The notes: generated by a model from the sequence alone, not told the origin. 64,000 nt of DNA from Agrobacterium tumefaciens (GCF_017726655.1 NZ_CP072308.1:2176501-2240500); one strand, 5' to 3'; counted from the first letter of the stretch, positions 1-8,951 are shown. A program made the numbers and translations.

Positions 1-94
1 TTTCCACATTCGGAGGAGGCACAGTCATTCAGAATCCTATAGGGAACAGTAGCTCGGCAGGCCCGGCGAGGTTAGCGTATCGCGATAGGTGCCG
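1..94. other. window edge, nothing identified
   Basis: No recognisable gene. One plus-strand frame stays open from base 3 to a stop near 147, but it would run through the terminator hairpin at 95-127, so it is probably not coding. This is more likely the 3' end or downstream region of a plus-strand gene or RNA that starts outside the window. Confidence 0.3.
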
Positions 95-127
95 CCACCC
101 GGAAGAGCTTAACCGGGTGGCTTTTTG
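95..127 (+). terminator. Rho-independent terminator of an upstream plus-strand gene
   Basis: An 8-bp perfect stem (CCACCCGG / CCGGGTGG) with a 10-nt loop is followed by CTTTTT on the plus strand. The T run is only on the plus side, so it should stop a transcript entering from left of the window. It lies just past the end of the minus-strand GDH gene. Confidence 0.75.
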
Positions 128-133
128 CGTCGG

Positions 134-3100
134 TCAGCGCGACTGAACGATATCGCCGAGAAGCCCCGCCGCGACGGTGAGGCGGGCGAGGTTGGTGTCG
201 CCGCTTTCGCTGAGCGCACCAAGTTCCGAGACGATGCGGTTGACGCGGACGCGGTCCGCCGCATACCAGGCCTGAACCGGGTCCTTCTCTTTCGCATACT
301 CTGTGAGTGCCGAGATGACGATTCGGCGGCGTGATGAGGAAATCTGGTCCTGACTGCGCAGCAGCGCCAGACTTTCATAGTGATCCGCCGGCGTGATGCG
401 CTGGCTGGCATCCAGCAAGCGTGCGACGCGGAAGGTCGAGGAGACGGTTGCATAGCTTTCGGCGGCGCGGGCAAGCGTAGTGCCAGCGCTTTCGGCAATG
501 CGCATGATTTCAGGCACGTAGACAAGCAGCGACAGCGTATCCAGCTCTTCAAGAAGGGCCGGGGGAACGCCTTCGATTTCCGTTGCACCAAGCTCGCGGC
601 GATATTTCGCTGCGGCCGGCGACAGCGTCTTGATGGCTGTTTTCAGGCGATCGATTTCGCTCGCCATGTCCCCCGTTGTCAGCCCCGTGCTGCCGGTCTG
701 CAGGTAGAGCCTGCTTGCGTCGGCGTAGATTCGAGCGATGGTGGCGTAAAGTCCGTTCTGGACCTCGCCGCCGATCTTTCCGTCCAGCGCATCGACCTCG
801 CTCCACAGTCGTTTGAGGCCAAAACCATCTTCCACGATAACAGCCGCCTTGACGACATCTTCGGCAAGCAGGCCGCTTGCATCGGCCAGCTTTTGCACGA
901 AGCCCGGGCCGCCGCGGTTGACCACGGCATTGGCGAGCGCCGTCGCGACGATCTCGCGATGCAGGCGATGTGCCTTGATATCGTCAGCATAATTCTTCTG
1001 CATCTTCGCAGGGAAATAATGGAGCAGAAGATGCTGGAGGTAGGGCTCGTCTGGTAGCGGGCTCGCCACCAGCGCATCGAACAGGGTCAGCTTTGCGTAG
1101 GAGAGAAGCACGCCGATTTCCGGCCGGGTTAGCGGCTTGCCAGAGGCATATCTTTCACTGAACTCGGCATTGTTGGGCAGCGTCTCAACCTTGCGGTTCA
1201 ACTGCCCGGTTGCCTCGAGTGCGCCCATCAGGCGGCCAAGTTCCTCGCGGTTGGCAAGCCCCAGCCGCTCCGTGAGCGAGATCGCTAGGGATTGCAGATA
1301 GTTGTTGCGCAGTACCAGCTGCGCCACATCAGGCGTCATGGAAGCGAGAAGCTGGTTGCGTTTCGGCATCGTCAGGCGACCGCTATTAACGGCGGAGGCA
1401 AGCGCGATCTTGATGTTGACCTCGACGTCGGAGGAGTTCACGCCCGCCGAGTTGTCGATGGCGTCGGAGTTGCATCGCCCACCCGCAAGCGCATAGGCAA
1501 TGCGCCCCTTCTGGGTGATGCCGAGATTGGCGCCTTCGCCGATGACCTTGGCGCGCAGCTCTGTAGCATTAACGCGGATCGGGTCGTTTGCCCTGTCACC
1601 CACCTCGGCATTGGTTTCCACCGCCGCCTTGATGTAGGTGCCGATGCCGCCGAACCACAGGAGATCAATCGGCGCCTTCAGAATGGCGGTCATGATCTCG
1701 AAGGGCGTGGCGACTGACTTGTCGAGGCCGATGGCAGCCACGGCTTCCGGCGTCAGCGTCACCGATTTTTCGGAACGCGAGATGATCATCGCGCCGGCCG
1801 AGAGGGCCGAGCGGTCATAGTCCTGCCAGCTGGAGCGCGGCAGGTCGAACAGCCGCTTGCGCTCGGCAAAGGACTTGTCCGTATCGGGATCCGGATCGAT
1901 GAAAATGTCGCGATGATCGAAGGCGGCGATCAACCTGATCTTCTCCGAAAGCAGCATGCCGTTGCCGAAAACGTCGCCGGACATGTCGCCAACGCCGGCA
2001 ACAGTGAAGGGCGTGGTCTGGATATCAGTATCCATTTCACGGAAATGGCGTTTTACCGTTTCCCAGGCGCCGCGTGCGGTGATGCCCATCTTCTTGTGGT
2101 CGTAACCGGCGGACCCACCCGATGCAAAGGCGTCGTCCAGCCAGAAGCCAGCCTCATGCGCAAGACCGTTTGCGGTATCGGAGAAGGTGGCCGTTCCCTT
2201 GTCGGCGGCAACGACGAAATAGGGGTCGTCGCCATCAAGCCGCAACGTGTCGGGCGGCGGCACAATGGCGTCGTCGACGATGTTATCGGTGATCGAGAGC
2301 AGCGTACGGATATAGGTTTTATAGGCCTCGCGGCCGGCATTGAAGACCTCGTCCCGGGAGCCGCCGGCGGGTAAGTTCTTCGGGAAGAAGCCGCCTTTTG
2401 CACCGACGGGCACGATGACCGCGTTCTTCACCTGCTGCGCCTTGACGAGACCGAGCACCTCCGTGCGGTAATCCTGGCCGCGATCCGACCACCGCAGACC
2501 GCCGCGGGCCACCTTGCCGAAGCGCAGATGCACGCCTTCGACCTCGGTGCCGTAAACGAAGATTTCGCGGAAGGGACGGGGATCGGGCAGGCCGTCCAGA
2601 TGTTTGGGATCGAACTTGAACGCCAGGAGGTCAGGCGGTGTGCCGTCGGCATTTTTCTGGAAGTAGTTGGTGCGCAGCGTCGCATCGATAGCATTGACGT
2701 AGCGCCGCAGCGTGCGGTCCTCGTCGAGATTGGGAACACCGCTCAGCGCAGCTTCGATGGCCTTGTGAATTTCTGCGAGTTTCCTCAGCCGCTTCTTCTC
2801 TTCGATCGACGGATCGAAGCCGGCCTTGAACAACGCGAAAATATTCCGGGAAATGTCGGGATATTTATAGAGGGTTTCGGAAATATGCTCCTGCGAATAG
2901 ACGATACCGGTCTGGCGCAGATAACGGGCATAGGCACGCAGCACGGAGACTTCGCGCACATTGAGGCCGCAGGCCAGGATCAGGCGGTTGAAGTTGTCAT
3001 TGTCCACCCTGCCGGAGAAGGCGGCAAGGAAAGCTTCTTCGAGTTTCGGTCCGTAGTGCGGCAGATCGAGTGTCGCGCCGGCTGCGACCGATAGTTCCAT

Positions 3101-4894
3101 GTCATGCAGCACGATGTCGCGCTTTTCGCCTTCCGAAACGACACCAATATCGAAGGTTCGTTCGCTGATGACGTTAAAGCCGAGATTTTCGAGCAGGGGC
3201 ACGCGGCGCGAAAGCGGCAGGTGGCCGTCACGGTGGAAGATTTTCAGCGACAGCGTGTCGGCTGACTGGCCCTCCTGCTGGTAGAACTCGATGCGGACCG
3301 GTTCACCCTTTGCCGCGCCCATAATATCCGGCATATCGCCGATTGCCTCTTCCGGCGTGAAGGCCTCCTGATAGGCCTGATCGACCTCTAGTACCGGTGC
3401 GCCCGGTTCGGAGAGGGCGACGAAATGATCTATCCAGCGCGCCGCAATATCACTGACGGCTTCCTCCAACTTATCCTGAGCGATGCGCGGCGTCTTGCCT
3501 TCGGTGCGGCCGACGATGAAATGCACGCGGGCGACCGCGCCCTCGGGGAAGGCCGGATAATAGGCGGAGATATGCCCGTCATAGACCCGGCTTAGATAGT
3601 CGCCGATCTTCTCGCGGACATAGGAGTTATATTCTTCACGGGGCACGAAAATAATGGCTGAAACGAAGCGGTCAAAACGGTCTATGCGCGCAAGGACACG
3701 CACGCGCGGACGGTCGCTCAGTTCCATGATCTGCTCGACGAAACGGATCAGAAGATCCGTCTCGATCTGGAAGAGATCGTCACGCGGATAGGCTTCCAGC
3801 GTGTTTTGCAGGATACGGCCGGAGTGGCTGTTGGGATCAAACCCGAAATGCCGCTCCACATCAGCCACTTTGGCGCGCAGCAGCGGTATCTGCTTGACCG
3901 AGCGTGTATAGGCTGTCGCCGTGAAGAGACCGACGATGCGCAATTCGCCGACAACGTTGCCGTCTTCATCGAAGCGCTTGATGCCGATGTAATCCATATA
4001 GGCGCGGCGATGGACGATGGATTTCACATTCGCCTTGGTAACAATGAGGAAATCCGGGCCGTCGAGGAAGGCGAGGATTTCCGGCGTGGTCGTCACCGCG
4101 TTTTTGCCCAGACGCAGCACGCGCACATCGGGATCACTCAGGCTGCCAAGGCCAACGCCGTCACCGCGCTCGACTTTGGCATTCTTGCCTTTGCCGGAAT
4201 AGGTGTAGTCTCGCATCCCGAGAAAGGTGAAATTGTCGTTGCGAAGCCAGTTGAGAAACTCGACGGCCTCCTTGCGTTCCGTTTTGCGCCGCGATGAACC
4301 GCGTTCCGACAATTCATCCAGTGCCTCGTCGAGCTTCGCCAGCATCGGCCGCCAGTCGCGATAGGCGGATTCCACCTGTCTCAACACGAAGCGAAGCCGC
4401 TCTTCCAGGGCTGAAGCCGCCTGCTGAGAAAGCGGCGCGATATGCAGCTGGATGAGGCTGATGTTACCGGCAGGATCATCCTCTGGCTCTGCAAGGCGGT
4501 AGCCGCCCTTTACATCGCCGGAGCGCACGAGAATGGGGTGCACGGCGAGGTAAAGACCGCGATAGCTGCTGGTGACTTCGCCCATGACGGAATCGTAGAG
4601 AAACGGCATGTTCCGACCAATGATGGTCAGAACCGTCACGGGTACATCCCGCGGCGAAACGCCCTCAACCTGGGAAATGCTGATATAGGGCGCATCACCG
4701 GTCCACCGCGAGAGTGCCTCAAAACTGTGGGCGGCACTCGCCGCCAGCATCTCTGCGGAATAATATTCTATATCGTCGGCGCTTGCCCTTCCATAAAGAA
4801 TACCAGGATCAAGAAATTCGACATTTTCGGCAATTGCGTGCTGACGCGCTTTTTCGATCTGTTTTTCGCGTTTTGGATTATTTCTGTAGCCCAT
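134..4894 (-). CDS. NAD-specific glutamate dehydrogenase, large (~180 kDa) type
   Basis: This 1586-aa protein matches the large bacterial NAD-GDH family (Bac_GDH), which oxidatively deaminates glutamate to 2-oxoglutarate and ammonia in the cytoplasm. The catalytic dehydrogenase part lies at roughly residues 790-1180. It shows GGLRWSDR near 800, the lysine/glycine segment VPVGAKGGFFPK near 830, the nucleotide-binding stretch GVGDMSGDVFGNG near 970 and GEGANLGITQKGR near 1130. The long N-terminal part fits the regulatory region of this family. The ATG start is preceded by GGAGGA 11 nt upstream. It is monocistronic with a long AT-rich leader. Length is normal for the family and no disruption is seen. 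Confidence 0.95.
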   Translation of the reverse strand: MGYRNNPKREKQIEKARQHAIAENVEFLDPGILYGRASADDIEYYSAEMLAASAAHSFEALSRWTGDAPYISISQVEGVSPRDVPVTVLTIIGRNMPFLYDSVMGEVTSSYRGLYLAVHPILVRSGDVKGGYRLAEPEDDPAGNISLIQLHIAPLSQQAASALEERLRFVLRQVESAYRDWRPMLAKLDEALDELSERGSSRRKTERKEAVEFLNWLRNDNFTFLGMRDYTYSGKGKNAKVERGDGVGLGSLSDPDVRVLRLGKNAVTTTPEILAFLDGPDFLIVTKANVKSIVHRRAYMDYIGIKRFDEDGNVVGELRIVGLFTATAYTRSVKQIPLLRAKVADVERHFGFDPNSHSGRILQNTLEAYPRDDLFQIETDLLIRFVEQIMELSDRPRVRVLARIDRFDRFVSAIIFVPREEYNSYVREKIGDYLSRVYDGHISAYYPAFPEGAVARVHFIVGRTEGKTPRIAQDKLEEAVSDIAARWIDHFVALSEPGAPVLEVDQAYQEAFTPEEAIGDMPDIMGAAKGEPVRIEFYQQEGQSADTLSLKIFHRDGHLPLSRRVPLLENLGFNVISERTFDIGVVSEGEKRDIVLHDMELSVAAGATLDLPHYGPKLEEAFLAAFSGRVDNDNFNRLILACGLNVREVSVLRAYARYLRQTGIVYSQEHISETLYKYPDISRNIFALFKAGFDPSIEEKKRLRKLAEIHKAIEAALSGVPNLDEDRTLRRYVNAIDATLRTNYFQKNADGTPPDLLAFKFDPKHLDGLPDPRPFREIFVYGTEVEGVHLRFGKVARGGLRWSDRGQDYRTEVLGLVKAQQVKNAVIVPVGAKGGFFPKNLPAGGSRDEVFNAGREAYKTYIRTLLSITDNIVDDAIVPPPDTLRLDGDDPYFVVAADKGTATFSDTANGLAHEAGFWLDDAFASGGSAGYDHKKMGITARGAWETVKRHFREMDTDIQTTPFTVAGVGDMSGDVFGNGMLLSEKIRLIAAFDHRDIFIDPDPDTDKSFAERKRLFDLPRSSWQDYDRSALSAGAMIISRSEKSVTLTPEAVAAIGLDKSVATPFEIMTAILKAPIDLLWFGGIGTYIKAAVETNAEVGDRANDPIRVNATELRAKVIGEGANLGITQKGRIAYALAGGRCNSDAIDNSAGVNSSDVEVNIKIALASAVNSGRLTMPKRNQLLASMTPDVAQLVLRNNYLQSLAISLTERLGLANREELGRLMGALEATGQLNRKVETLPNNAEFSERYASGKPLTRPEIGVLLSYAKLTLFDALVASPLPDEPYLQHLLLHYFPAKMQKNYADDIKAHRLHREIVATALANAVVNRGGPGFVQKLADASGLLAEDVVKAAVIVEDGFGLKRLWSEVDALDGKIGGEVQNGLYATIARIYADASRLYLQTGSTGLTTGDMASEIDRLKTAIKTLSPAAAKYRRELGATEIEGVPPALLEELDTLSLLVYVPEIMRIAESAGTTLARAAESYATVSSTFRVARLLDASQRITPADHYESLALLRSQDQISSSRRRIVISALTEYAKEKDPVQAWYAADRVRVNRIVSELGALSESGDTNLARLTVAAGLLGDIVQSR

Positions 4895-5435
4895 TTGACG
4901 TGGATTCCTCCAAAAATCACACTTTAATGTAAAAAAGCATCGCCATTTTGCGGATTTTGCCTTTTCAGTCGAATCGGATATTGGCGTGGAATTACGAAGA
5001 GTTTAAGAGGCTTTTGTATTTCTTCAGGCGGTAAGTGAAATTTTTTTGCTTCTTTTATCAAGCGGCTCGGTTTAGAAGCTTACGACAGTATTTTTGCGGC
5101 TAATTTTTAGGCGGTTCTCGGACCGCCATGTGATGTTGTGGCCACGGTTGAAGCAAATTATTGATTCGCGTCTATTTTTGTGGTACACCAATCACACTGA
5201 TCCACAGCGTGGCATTTGTGTGCCCAAAAACACCACGAAAGCAACACCTCTTTTGCACGCGGTTTCCGTGACATATCGAGCGTTTACGTTATCGAACCCC
5301 GCAAGACGGGTAGGTGTTTTTTTGCGTGCACGGCTGGACCAGTGCGGAGTCACCTGACGGTTCCCCCGTCTCATCAGGGCCTGACCGACCCAACCCCGGC
5401 ATCCCCGGGTATGTAACAGGGAGTTTTTAGAACGA
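4895..5435. other. 541-bp divergent promoter region between gdh and carD
   Basis: The region is AT-rich, with many T runs, and has no credible gene. It must hold the promoters for the minus-strand GDH and the plus-strand CarD gene. A short GC stem near 5297-5312 is followed by seven Ts (5318-5324) inside what would be a long carD leader. Short open frames here lack good ribosome binding sites and family resemblance. Confidence 0.5.
5297..5324 (+). promoter_or_regulatory. possible attenuator-like hairpin in the carD leader
   Basis: A short stem ACCC/GGGT around an 8-nt loop is followed after a few bases by a run of seven T on the plus strand, about 110 nt before the carD start. The stem is short, so this is only a weak candidate for an intrinsic terminator or attenuator. 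Confidence 0.25.
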
Positions 5436-6005
5436 ATGACGACCCAGCAGAAGAAATCTCCAGCACATCACGGCTTTAAAACCGGTGAAGCGATTGTGTA
5501 TCCCGCTCATGGTGTCGGTACCATTTCTGCCATCGAGGAACAAGAAGTCGCCGGCATGAAGCTTGAGCTTTTTGTCATTGACTTCGAAAAAGACAAGATG
5601 CGTCTTAAAGTTCCCGTCGCCAAAGCCGTCAGCATCGGCATGCGCAAGCTTTCCGAAGGCGATTTTGTCGAGCGGGCGCTGAAAGTGGTGCAGGGCAAGG
5701 CACGCGTGAAGCGGACCATGTGGTCGCGCCGCGCGCAGGAATACGATGCGAAGATCAATTCCGGCGATCTCATCGCGATTGCGGAAGTTGTACGCGATCT
5801 CTACCGTGCGGAAAACCAGCCGGAGCAGTCCTATTCGGAGCGTCAGCTTTATGAAGCTGCTCTCGACCGCATGGCGCGCGAAATTGCCGCCGTCAACAAA
5901 ATGTCTGAAACCGAGGCCGTTCGCCTGGTGGAAGTCAACCTTGCCAAGGGTCCCAAGCGTGGCAAGACTGTTGAAGAGGACGATTCTCAGGACGAAGCCG
6001 CTTAA
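5436..6005 (+). CDS. CarD/CdnL-family RNA polymerase-binding regulator
   Basis: This 189-aa protein has an N-terminal CarD_CdnL_TRCF domain. The segment from about residue 10 (FKTGEAIVYPAHGVGTI) to about 75 is the Tudor-like RNA polymerase beta-subunit-binding part. The helical C-terminal part contacts DNA upstream of the -10 element in characterised CdnL proteins, which stabilise open complexes at rRNA and housekeeping promoters. The C-terminus is acidic. AGGGAG lies 12 nt before the ATG. The gene stands alone, with a long leader and a strong terminator directly after it. Family assignment is firm, but the specific targets in this organism are not visible. Confidence 0.92.
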   Translation: MTTQQKKSPAHHGFKTGEAIVYPAHGVGTISAIEEQEVAGMKLELFVIDFEKDKMRLKVPVAKAVSIGMRKLSEGDFVERALKVVQGKARVKRTMWSRRAQEYDAKINSGDLIAIAEVVRDLYRAENQPEQSYSERQLYEAALDRMAREIAAVNKMSETEAVRLVEVNLAKGPKRGKTVEEDDSQDEAA

Positions 6006-6022
6006 TAACGGCTTTTCCTTCT

Positions 6023-6053
6023 AAAAAAACCCGCCTTGATGGCGGGTTTTTTG
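6023..6053. terminator. bidirectional terminator between carD and the ldt-like gene
   Basis: Arms ACCCGCC and GGCGGGT flank a 5-nt loop, with an A run on the left and a T run on the right. It can terminate carD on the plus strand and the convergent L,D-transpeptidase-like gene on the minus strand. Confidence 0.92.
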
Positions 6054-6076
6054 TTGCCTTATCGGCTGCGCGCGCA

Positions 6077-6634
6077 TCACAGGATGCGGATTTTCGTGCC
6101 TTTGCGCATATGGGGCAGGATGCGCCTCATATCGCGGGGGTGGAGGGCTACGCAGCCCGCGGTTGGCTCATATCCCTGCCGGATCATGTGCATGAAGATC
6201 GCCGAGCCACGGTTGCGGCCTCGTGAGGTGATGTTCCAGTCCAGCACCAGACAGACGTCATAGAGGCCGTCCTTGCGCATCATTTCTTCATGACTTGCTT
6301 TGAAGGGTGCCTTGACCAATCTGTTGTAATTGGGATTGCGAGGCTCGTCGCACCACAGCATGGATTTCTGCGTTCGTTGCATCGGCAGGGCCGTCGTGAA
6401 ACCGGTCAAGCGATCACCGCGATAGAAGCCGTGCATCAGGCGGGTCATTGAAATCGGCGATTTGCCGTCTCCCTCGCGTTTCAGAGCGGTGCGGCCATTC
6501 CGCCCGATGGCGGCGGGGAAGGTGAGATGCCCAAGTTGCACGATCGCCCGGCTGATTTTCATGGGAGCCGGCCGAACCATGAGTGTCGATACGCGTTTAC
6601 GTTGTTCCGTGGGGCGTTTGCTCATGTTTTTCAC
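6077..6634 (-). CDS. YkuD-fold L,D-transpeptidase family protein, no signal peptide
   Basis: This 185-aa protein ends in a YkuD/ErfK catalytic region. A histidine sits in IFMHMIR and is followed by PTAGCVAL, the TxGC motif holding the nucleophilic cysteine. Such enzymes make 3-3 cross-links in peptidoglycan or attach proteins to it. The N-terminus is basic and hydrophilic, with no visible signal peptide or membrane anchor, which is odd for a periplasmic enzyme. The start is uncertain: GTG at 6634 or ATG at 6625, neither with a clear ribosome binding site. It is divergent from cenR, whose Brucella counterpart affects the cell envelope. Confidence 0.82.
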   Translation of the reverse strand: MKNMSKRPTEQRKRVSTLMVRPAPMKISRAIVQLGHLTFPAAIGRNGRTALKREGDGKSPISMTRLMHGFYRGDRLTGFTTALPMQRTQKSMLWCDEPRNPNYNRLVKAPFKASHEEMMRKDGLYDVCLVLDWNITSRGRNRGSAIFMHMIRQGYEPTAGCVALHPRDMRRILPHMRKGTKIRIL

Positions 6635-6663
6635 GAGATTTTGCTTTGCAGGTTATTTAACGT

Positions 6664-6690
6664 GAAGTCATAGCACTTCATCATATGATG
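6664..6690. promoter_or_regulatory. paired palindromes in the ldt/cenR divergent promoter
   Basis: GAAGT and ACTTC flank 6 nt at 6664-6679. They are directly followed by a perfect 12-bp palindrome CATCATATGATG at 6679-6690. Both lie in the 129-bp intergenic region upstream of cenR and of the L,D-transpeptidase-like gene, just before a TTGACC -35-like hexamer at 6699. This is probably a regulator site; its protein is unknown. Confidence 0.4.
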
Positions 6691-6763
6691 GCAATGGGTT
6701 GACCTTTTACCGGCAAATCGCTGAATTGGCTGACGATTAAAGTAAGAAAGGCTGAGAATCCGA

Positions 6764-7447
6764 ATGACGGCTCGTACTATCCTTCTTGTGGACGATGACG
6801 ACGATCTTCGTGAGACGCTGACCGAGCAACTCTCTCCCTATGAGGAATTCTCGCTTTTGAGCGGCGCGAACGCGGCACAGGCGATGCAGACTGCGAAGAC
6901 CGCGCAGGTCGATCTCCTCATCATGGATGTCGGTCTACCGGATATGGATGGGCGCGAGGCGGTGAAGCTTCTGCGCAAAGGCGGCTTCAAGGCGCCGATC
7001 ATCATGCTCACCGGGCACGACACCGATTCCGATACGATTCTAGGGCTGGAAGCCGGCGCAAACGACTACGTGACGAAGCCGTTCCGCTTCGCCGTGCTGC
7101 TTGCGCGCATCCGGGCGCAACTGCGCCAGTATGAACAGAGCGAGGATGCGGTTTTTACGGTCGGTCCTTATCAGTTCAAGCCCAGCCAGAAGCTGCTGAC
7201 GACGGAAGACGGCAAGAAAATTCGTCTGACGGAAAAGGAAGCGGCGATCATCCGTTACCTTTACCGCGCCGGCAGCACGGTGGTGACGCGCGACGTGCTG
7301 TTGGAAGAGGTCTGGGGTTACAATTCCGGAGTGACGACGCATACACTTGAGACGCATGTATACCGCCTGCGCCAGAAGATCGAGCGTGATCCGTCCAACG
7401 CCGAAATCCTGGTGACCGAGAACGGTGGATACAAGATCGTTCCCTGA
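6764..7447 (+). CDS. cenR: OmpR-family response regulator, likely CenR/OtpR orthologue
   Basis: This 227-aa protein has an N-terminal receiver domain with acidic residues at 10-14, phospho-acceptor Asp55, Thr83 and Lys105. A C-terminal winged-helix DNA-binding domain follows at about residues 130-226. The gene is followed by a cyclic-nucleotide-binding protein, the arrangement known for Brucella otpR, whose Caulobacter relative CenR controls envelope genes. No sensor kinase gene is adjacent. The orthology is inferred from sequence resemblance and neighbourhood and was not tested by tree. The start has AAAGG upstream but wide spacing. Confidence 0.8.
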   Translation: MTARTILLVDDDDDLRETLTEQLSPYEEFSLLSGANAAQAMQTAKTAQVDLLIMDVGLPDMDGREAVKLLRKGGFKAPIIMLTGHDTDSDTILGLEAGANDYVTKPFRFAVLLARIRAQLRQYEQSEDAVFTVGPYQFKPSQKLLTTEDGKKIRLTEKEAAIIRYLYRAGSTVVTRDVLLEEVWGYNSGVTTHTLETHVYRLRQKIERDPSNAEILVTENGGYKIVP

Positions 7448-7473
7448 GACGGGGTTTCCTGTCGTGAATTGAA

Positions 7474-7499
7474 GCCGCGCCCTTTGAAAGAAGCGCGGC
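7474..7499 (+). terminator. weak hairpin after cenR
   Basis: Seven-base arms GCCGCGC / GCGCGGC flank a 12-nt loop, 26 nt after the cenR stop. There is no proper T run, so it may be an mRNA-processing or attenuation hairpin between cenR and the CNB gene rather than a full stop. Confidence 0.35.
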
Positions 7500-7580
7500 G
7501 TTCTAATATCTTGTATTTTGAGGGCCGATATCGGAAAACCGCTATAGTGGTGCAGGCGTTTTTCCGGAGTAGTAATCGAC

Positions 7581-8036
7581 ATGGCCTTGACGGACGATAT
7601 CATTCTGCTGGGGCAAGTGCCGCTATTCGCAGGCTTCAGCGAGGATCAGTTGCGCCTCATCGCCTTCGGTGCTGAACGCCGGAGGGTGTCGGCCGGTCAG
7701 ACATTGTTTCGGGAACATTCGCCGGCCGAGTGCGCTTTCGCCGTGACCTCGGGGCGTTTCGAGTTGTTCACGGCCGGGCGGGATGGTAAACCTGTGCTGC
7801 AGGCGACGCCCGGCAAGGGCGCGCTGCTGTCCGAGCTGGCGCTGTTTACGCTATGCGAGCGAAAATTTACGGCCATTGCTGCCGAAGATTCCGAGGTCAT
7901 CCGCATCACGCGCATCCTCTTCCACCGGTTGGTGGAGGAATTTCCCGAGGTTGCCGATATCGTCTCGGCGCGCATTCGCGATAATATTGCGGCGCTGGCG
8001 GCGGGTTCGGCCCGTTTACAGAACCGCTTCGCCTGA
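7581..8036 (+). CDS. cyclic nucleotide-binding (CNB) domain protein
   Basis: This 151-aa single-domain protein has the CNB fold of the Crp/Fnr and PKA-regulatory-subunit type. The phosphate-binding cassette runs about residues 78-97, with Glu85 and Arg94 in the positions expected to contact the ribose and phosphate of cAMP. There is no DNA-binding helix-turn-helix, so it is not a Crp-type transcription factor. It follows cenR by 133 bp on the same strand, as in Brucella, where the pair is described as one operon. Its partner protein is unknown. Confidence 0.85.
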   Translation: MALTDDIILLGQVPLFAGFSEDQLRLIAFGAERRRVSAGQTLFREHSPAECAFAVTSGRFELFTAGRDGKPVLQATPGKGALLSELALFTLCERKFTAIAAEDSEVIRITRILFHRLVEEFPEVADIVSARIRDNIAALAAGSARLQNRFA

Positions 8037-8046
8037 CAGCCCTCGT

Positions 8047-8850
8047 TCAGAAGCGAAAGTGGGCTGTGACTGGAACATGGTCCGATGGCCGGTTCCAGCC
8101 GCGGGCTTCGCGCAATATGTCGATTTTATCCAGTGAAGCGCCGAGATCCTGTGACGACCAGATGTGGTCGAGGCGACGGCCGCGATCAGCCGCTTCCCAG
8201 TCCTTGGCGCGGTAACTCCACCACGTGTAGATCTTCTCCGTCTCTGGCACGTTGAGCCGCATCAGATCGAGCCAGTTGCCCTGCTTCATGATCTCGAGCA
8301 TGCCTTCGGTTTCGACCGGCGTATGGCTGACGATCTTCAAAAGCTGCTTGTGCGACCAGACGTCATTTTCAAGCGGCGCAATGTTGAGGTCACCGACGAG
8401 AATCGAGGAAGTGCCAGGAACACCATCGGCGCGAAGCGCTTTCATTTCCTCGATGAAATCGAGCTTATGGCCGAATTTGGGATTGATCGACCGGTCCGGC
8501 TCGTCGCCGCCAGCAGGCACATAGAAGTTATGCAACCGGATACGGCGCGATCCGACCTGAAAAATCGCGGAAATATGCCGCGCATCGCCAACACCGCAGT
8601 AGTCCTGCCGGTGGTCTTCGATCAACGGCACTTTCGAGGCGATAGCAACGCCGTGATAGCCTTTCTGGCCGTGGATGATGACGTGCTCGTAACCCAGCGC
8701 CTTCAACGGCTTCATCGGAAACTCACCGTTCGGGCACTTGGTTTCCTGTAGGCAGAGAATGTCGGGCTTGTAACGCACCAGAAACTGTTCGACGATCGGC
8801 ATTCTGAGCCTGACCGAGTTGATGTTCCAGGTGGTTATCGAAAACGACAT
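8047..8850 (-). CDS. xthA: exodeoxyribonuclease III
   Basis: This 267-aa enzyme of the exonuclease III/AP endonuclease family acts in base-excision repair. Visible active-site elements are Asn9 in TTWNINS, Glu36 in LQETK, GDLNIAP (Asp and Asn), the RLDHIW block and the C-terminal SDHVPV catalytic histidine. Length is typical. It converges on the CNB gene with only 10 bp between the stop codons. Upstream lies a perfect 20-bp inverted repeat. Confidence 0.95.
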   Translation of the reverse strand: MSFSITTWNINSVRLRMPIVEQFLVRYKPDILCLQETKCPNGEFPMKPLKALGYEHVIIHGQKGYHGVAIASKVPLIEDHRQDYCGVGDARHISAIFQVGSRRIRLHNFYVPAGGDEPDRSINPKFGHKLDFIEEMKALRADGVPGTSSILVGDLNIAPLENDVWSHKQLLKIVSHTPVETEGMLEIMKQGNWLDLMRLNVPETEKIYTWWSYRAKDWEAADRGRRLDHIWSSQDLGASLDKIDILREARGWNRPSDHVPVTAHFRF

Positions 8851-8871
8851 ACAAGGGCTCCGTTCCTATCG

Positions 8872-8891
8872 CCTCGAAGCAGGCTTCGAGG
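8872..8891. promoter_or_regulatory. perfect inverted repeat in the xthA leader
   Basis: Nine-base arms CCTCGAAGC and GCTTCGAGG are separated by AG, 21 nt upstream of the xthA start. There is no T run. It could be an operator or a 5'UTR hairpin limiting translation. Confidence 0.4.
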
Positions 8892-8951
8892 TTGGTTCCG
8901 GGGCGCAGGCTTATAACATCGTGACGAAAACTGGAATGTATTTTAACGGCA

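Noticed and set aside
1..94. 3' part of a structured RNA such as tmRNA or RNase P RNA at the window start
   Set aside because: No CCA end, no tRNA-like arm and no recognisable conserved core could be aligned by eye.
5216..5416. 66-codon frame in the carD leader as an upstream peptide gene
   Set aside because: No ribosome binding site, ends close to the carD start by chance, and overlaps the putative attenuator.
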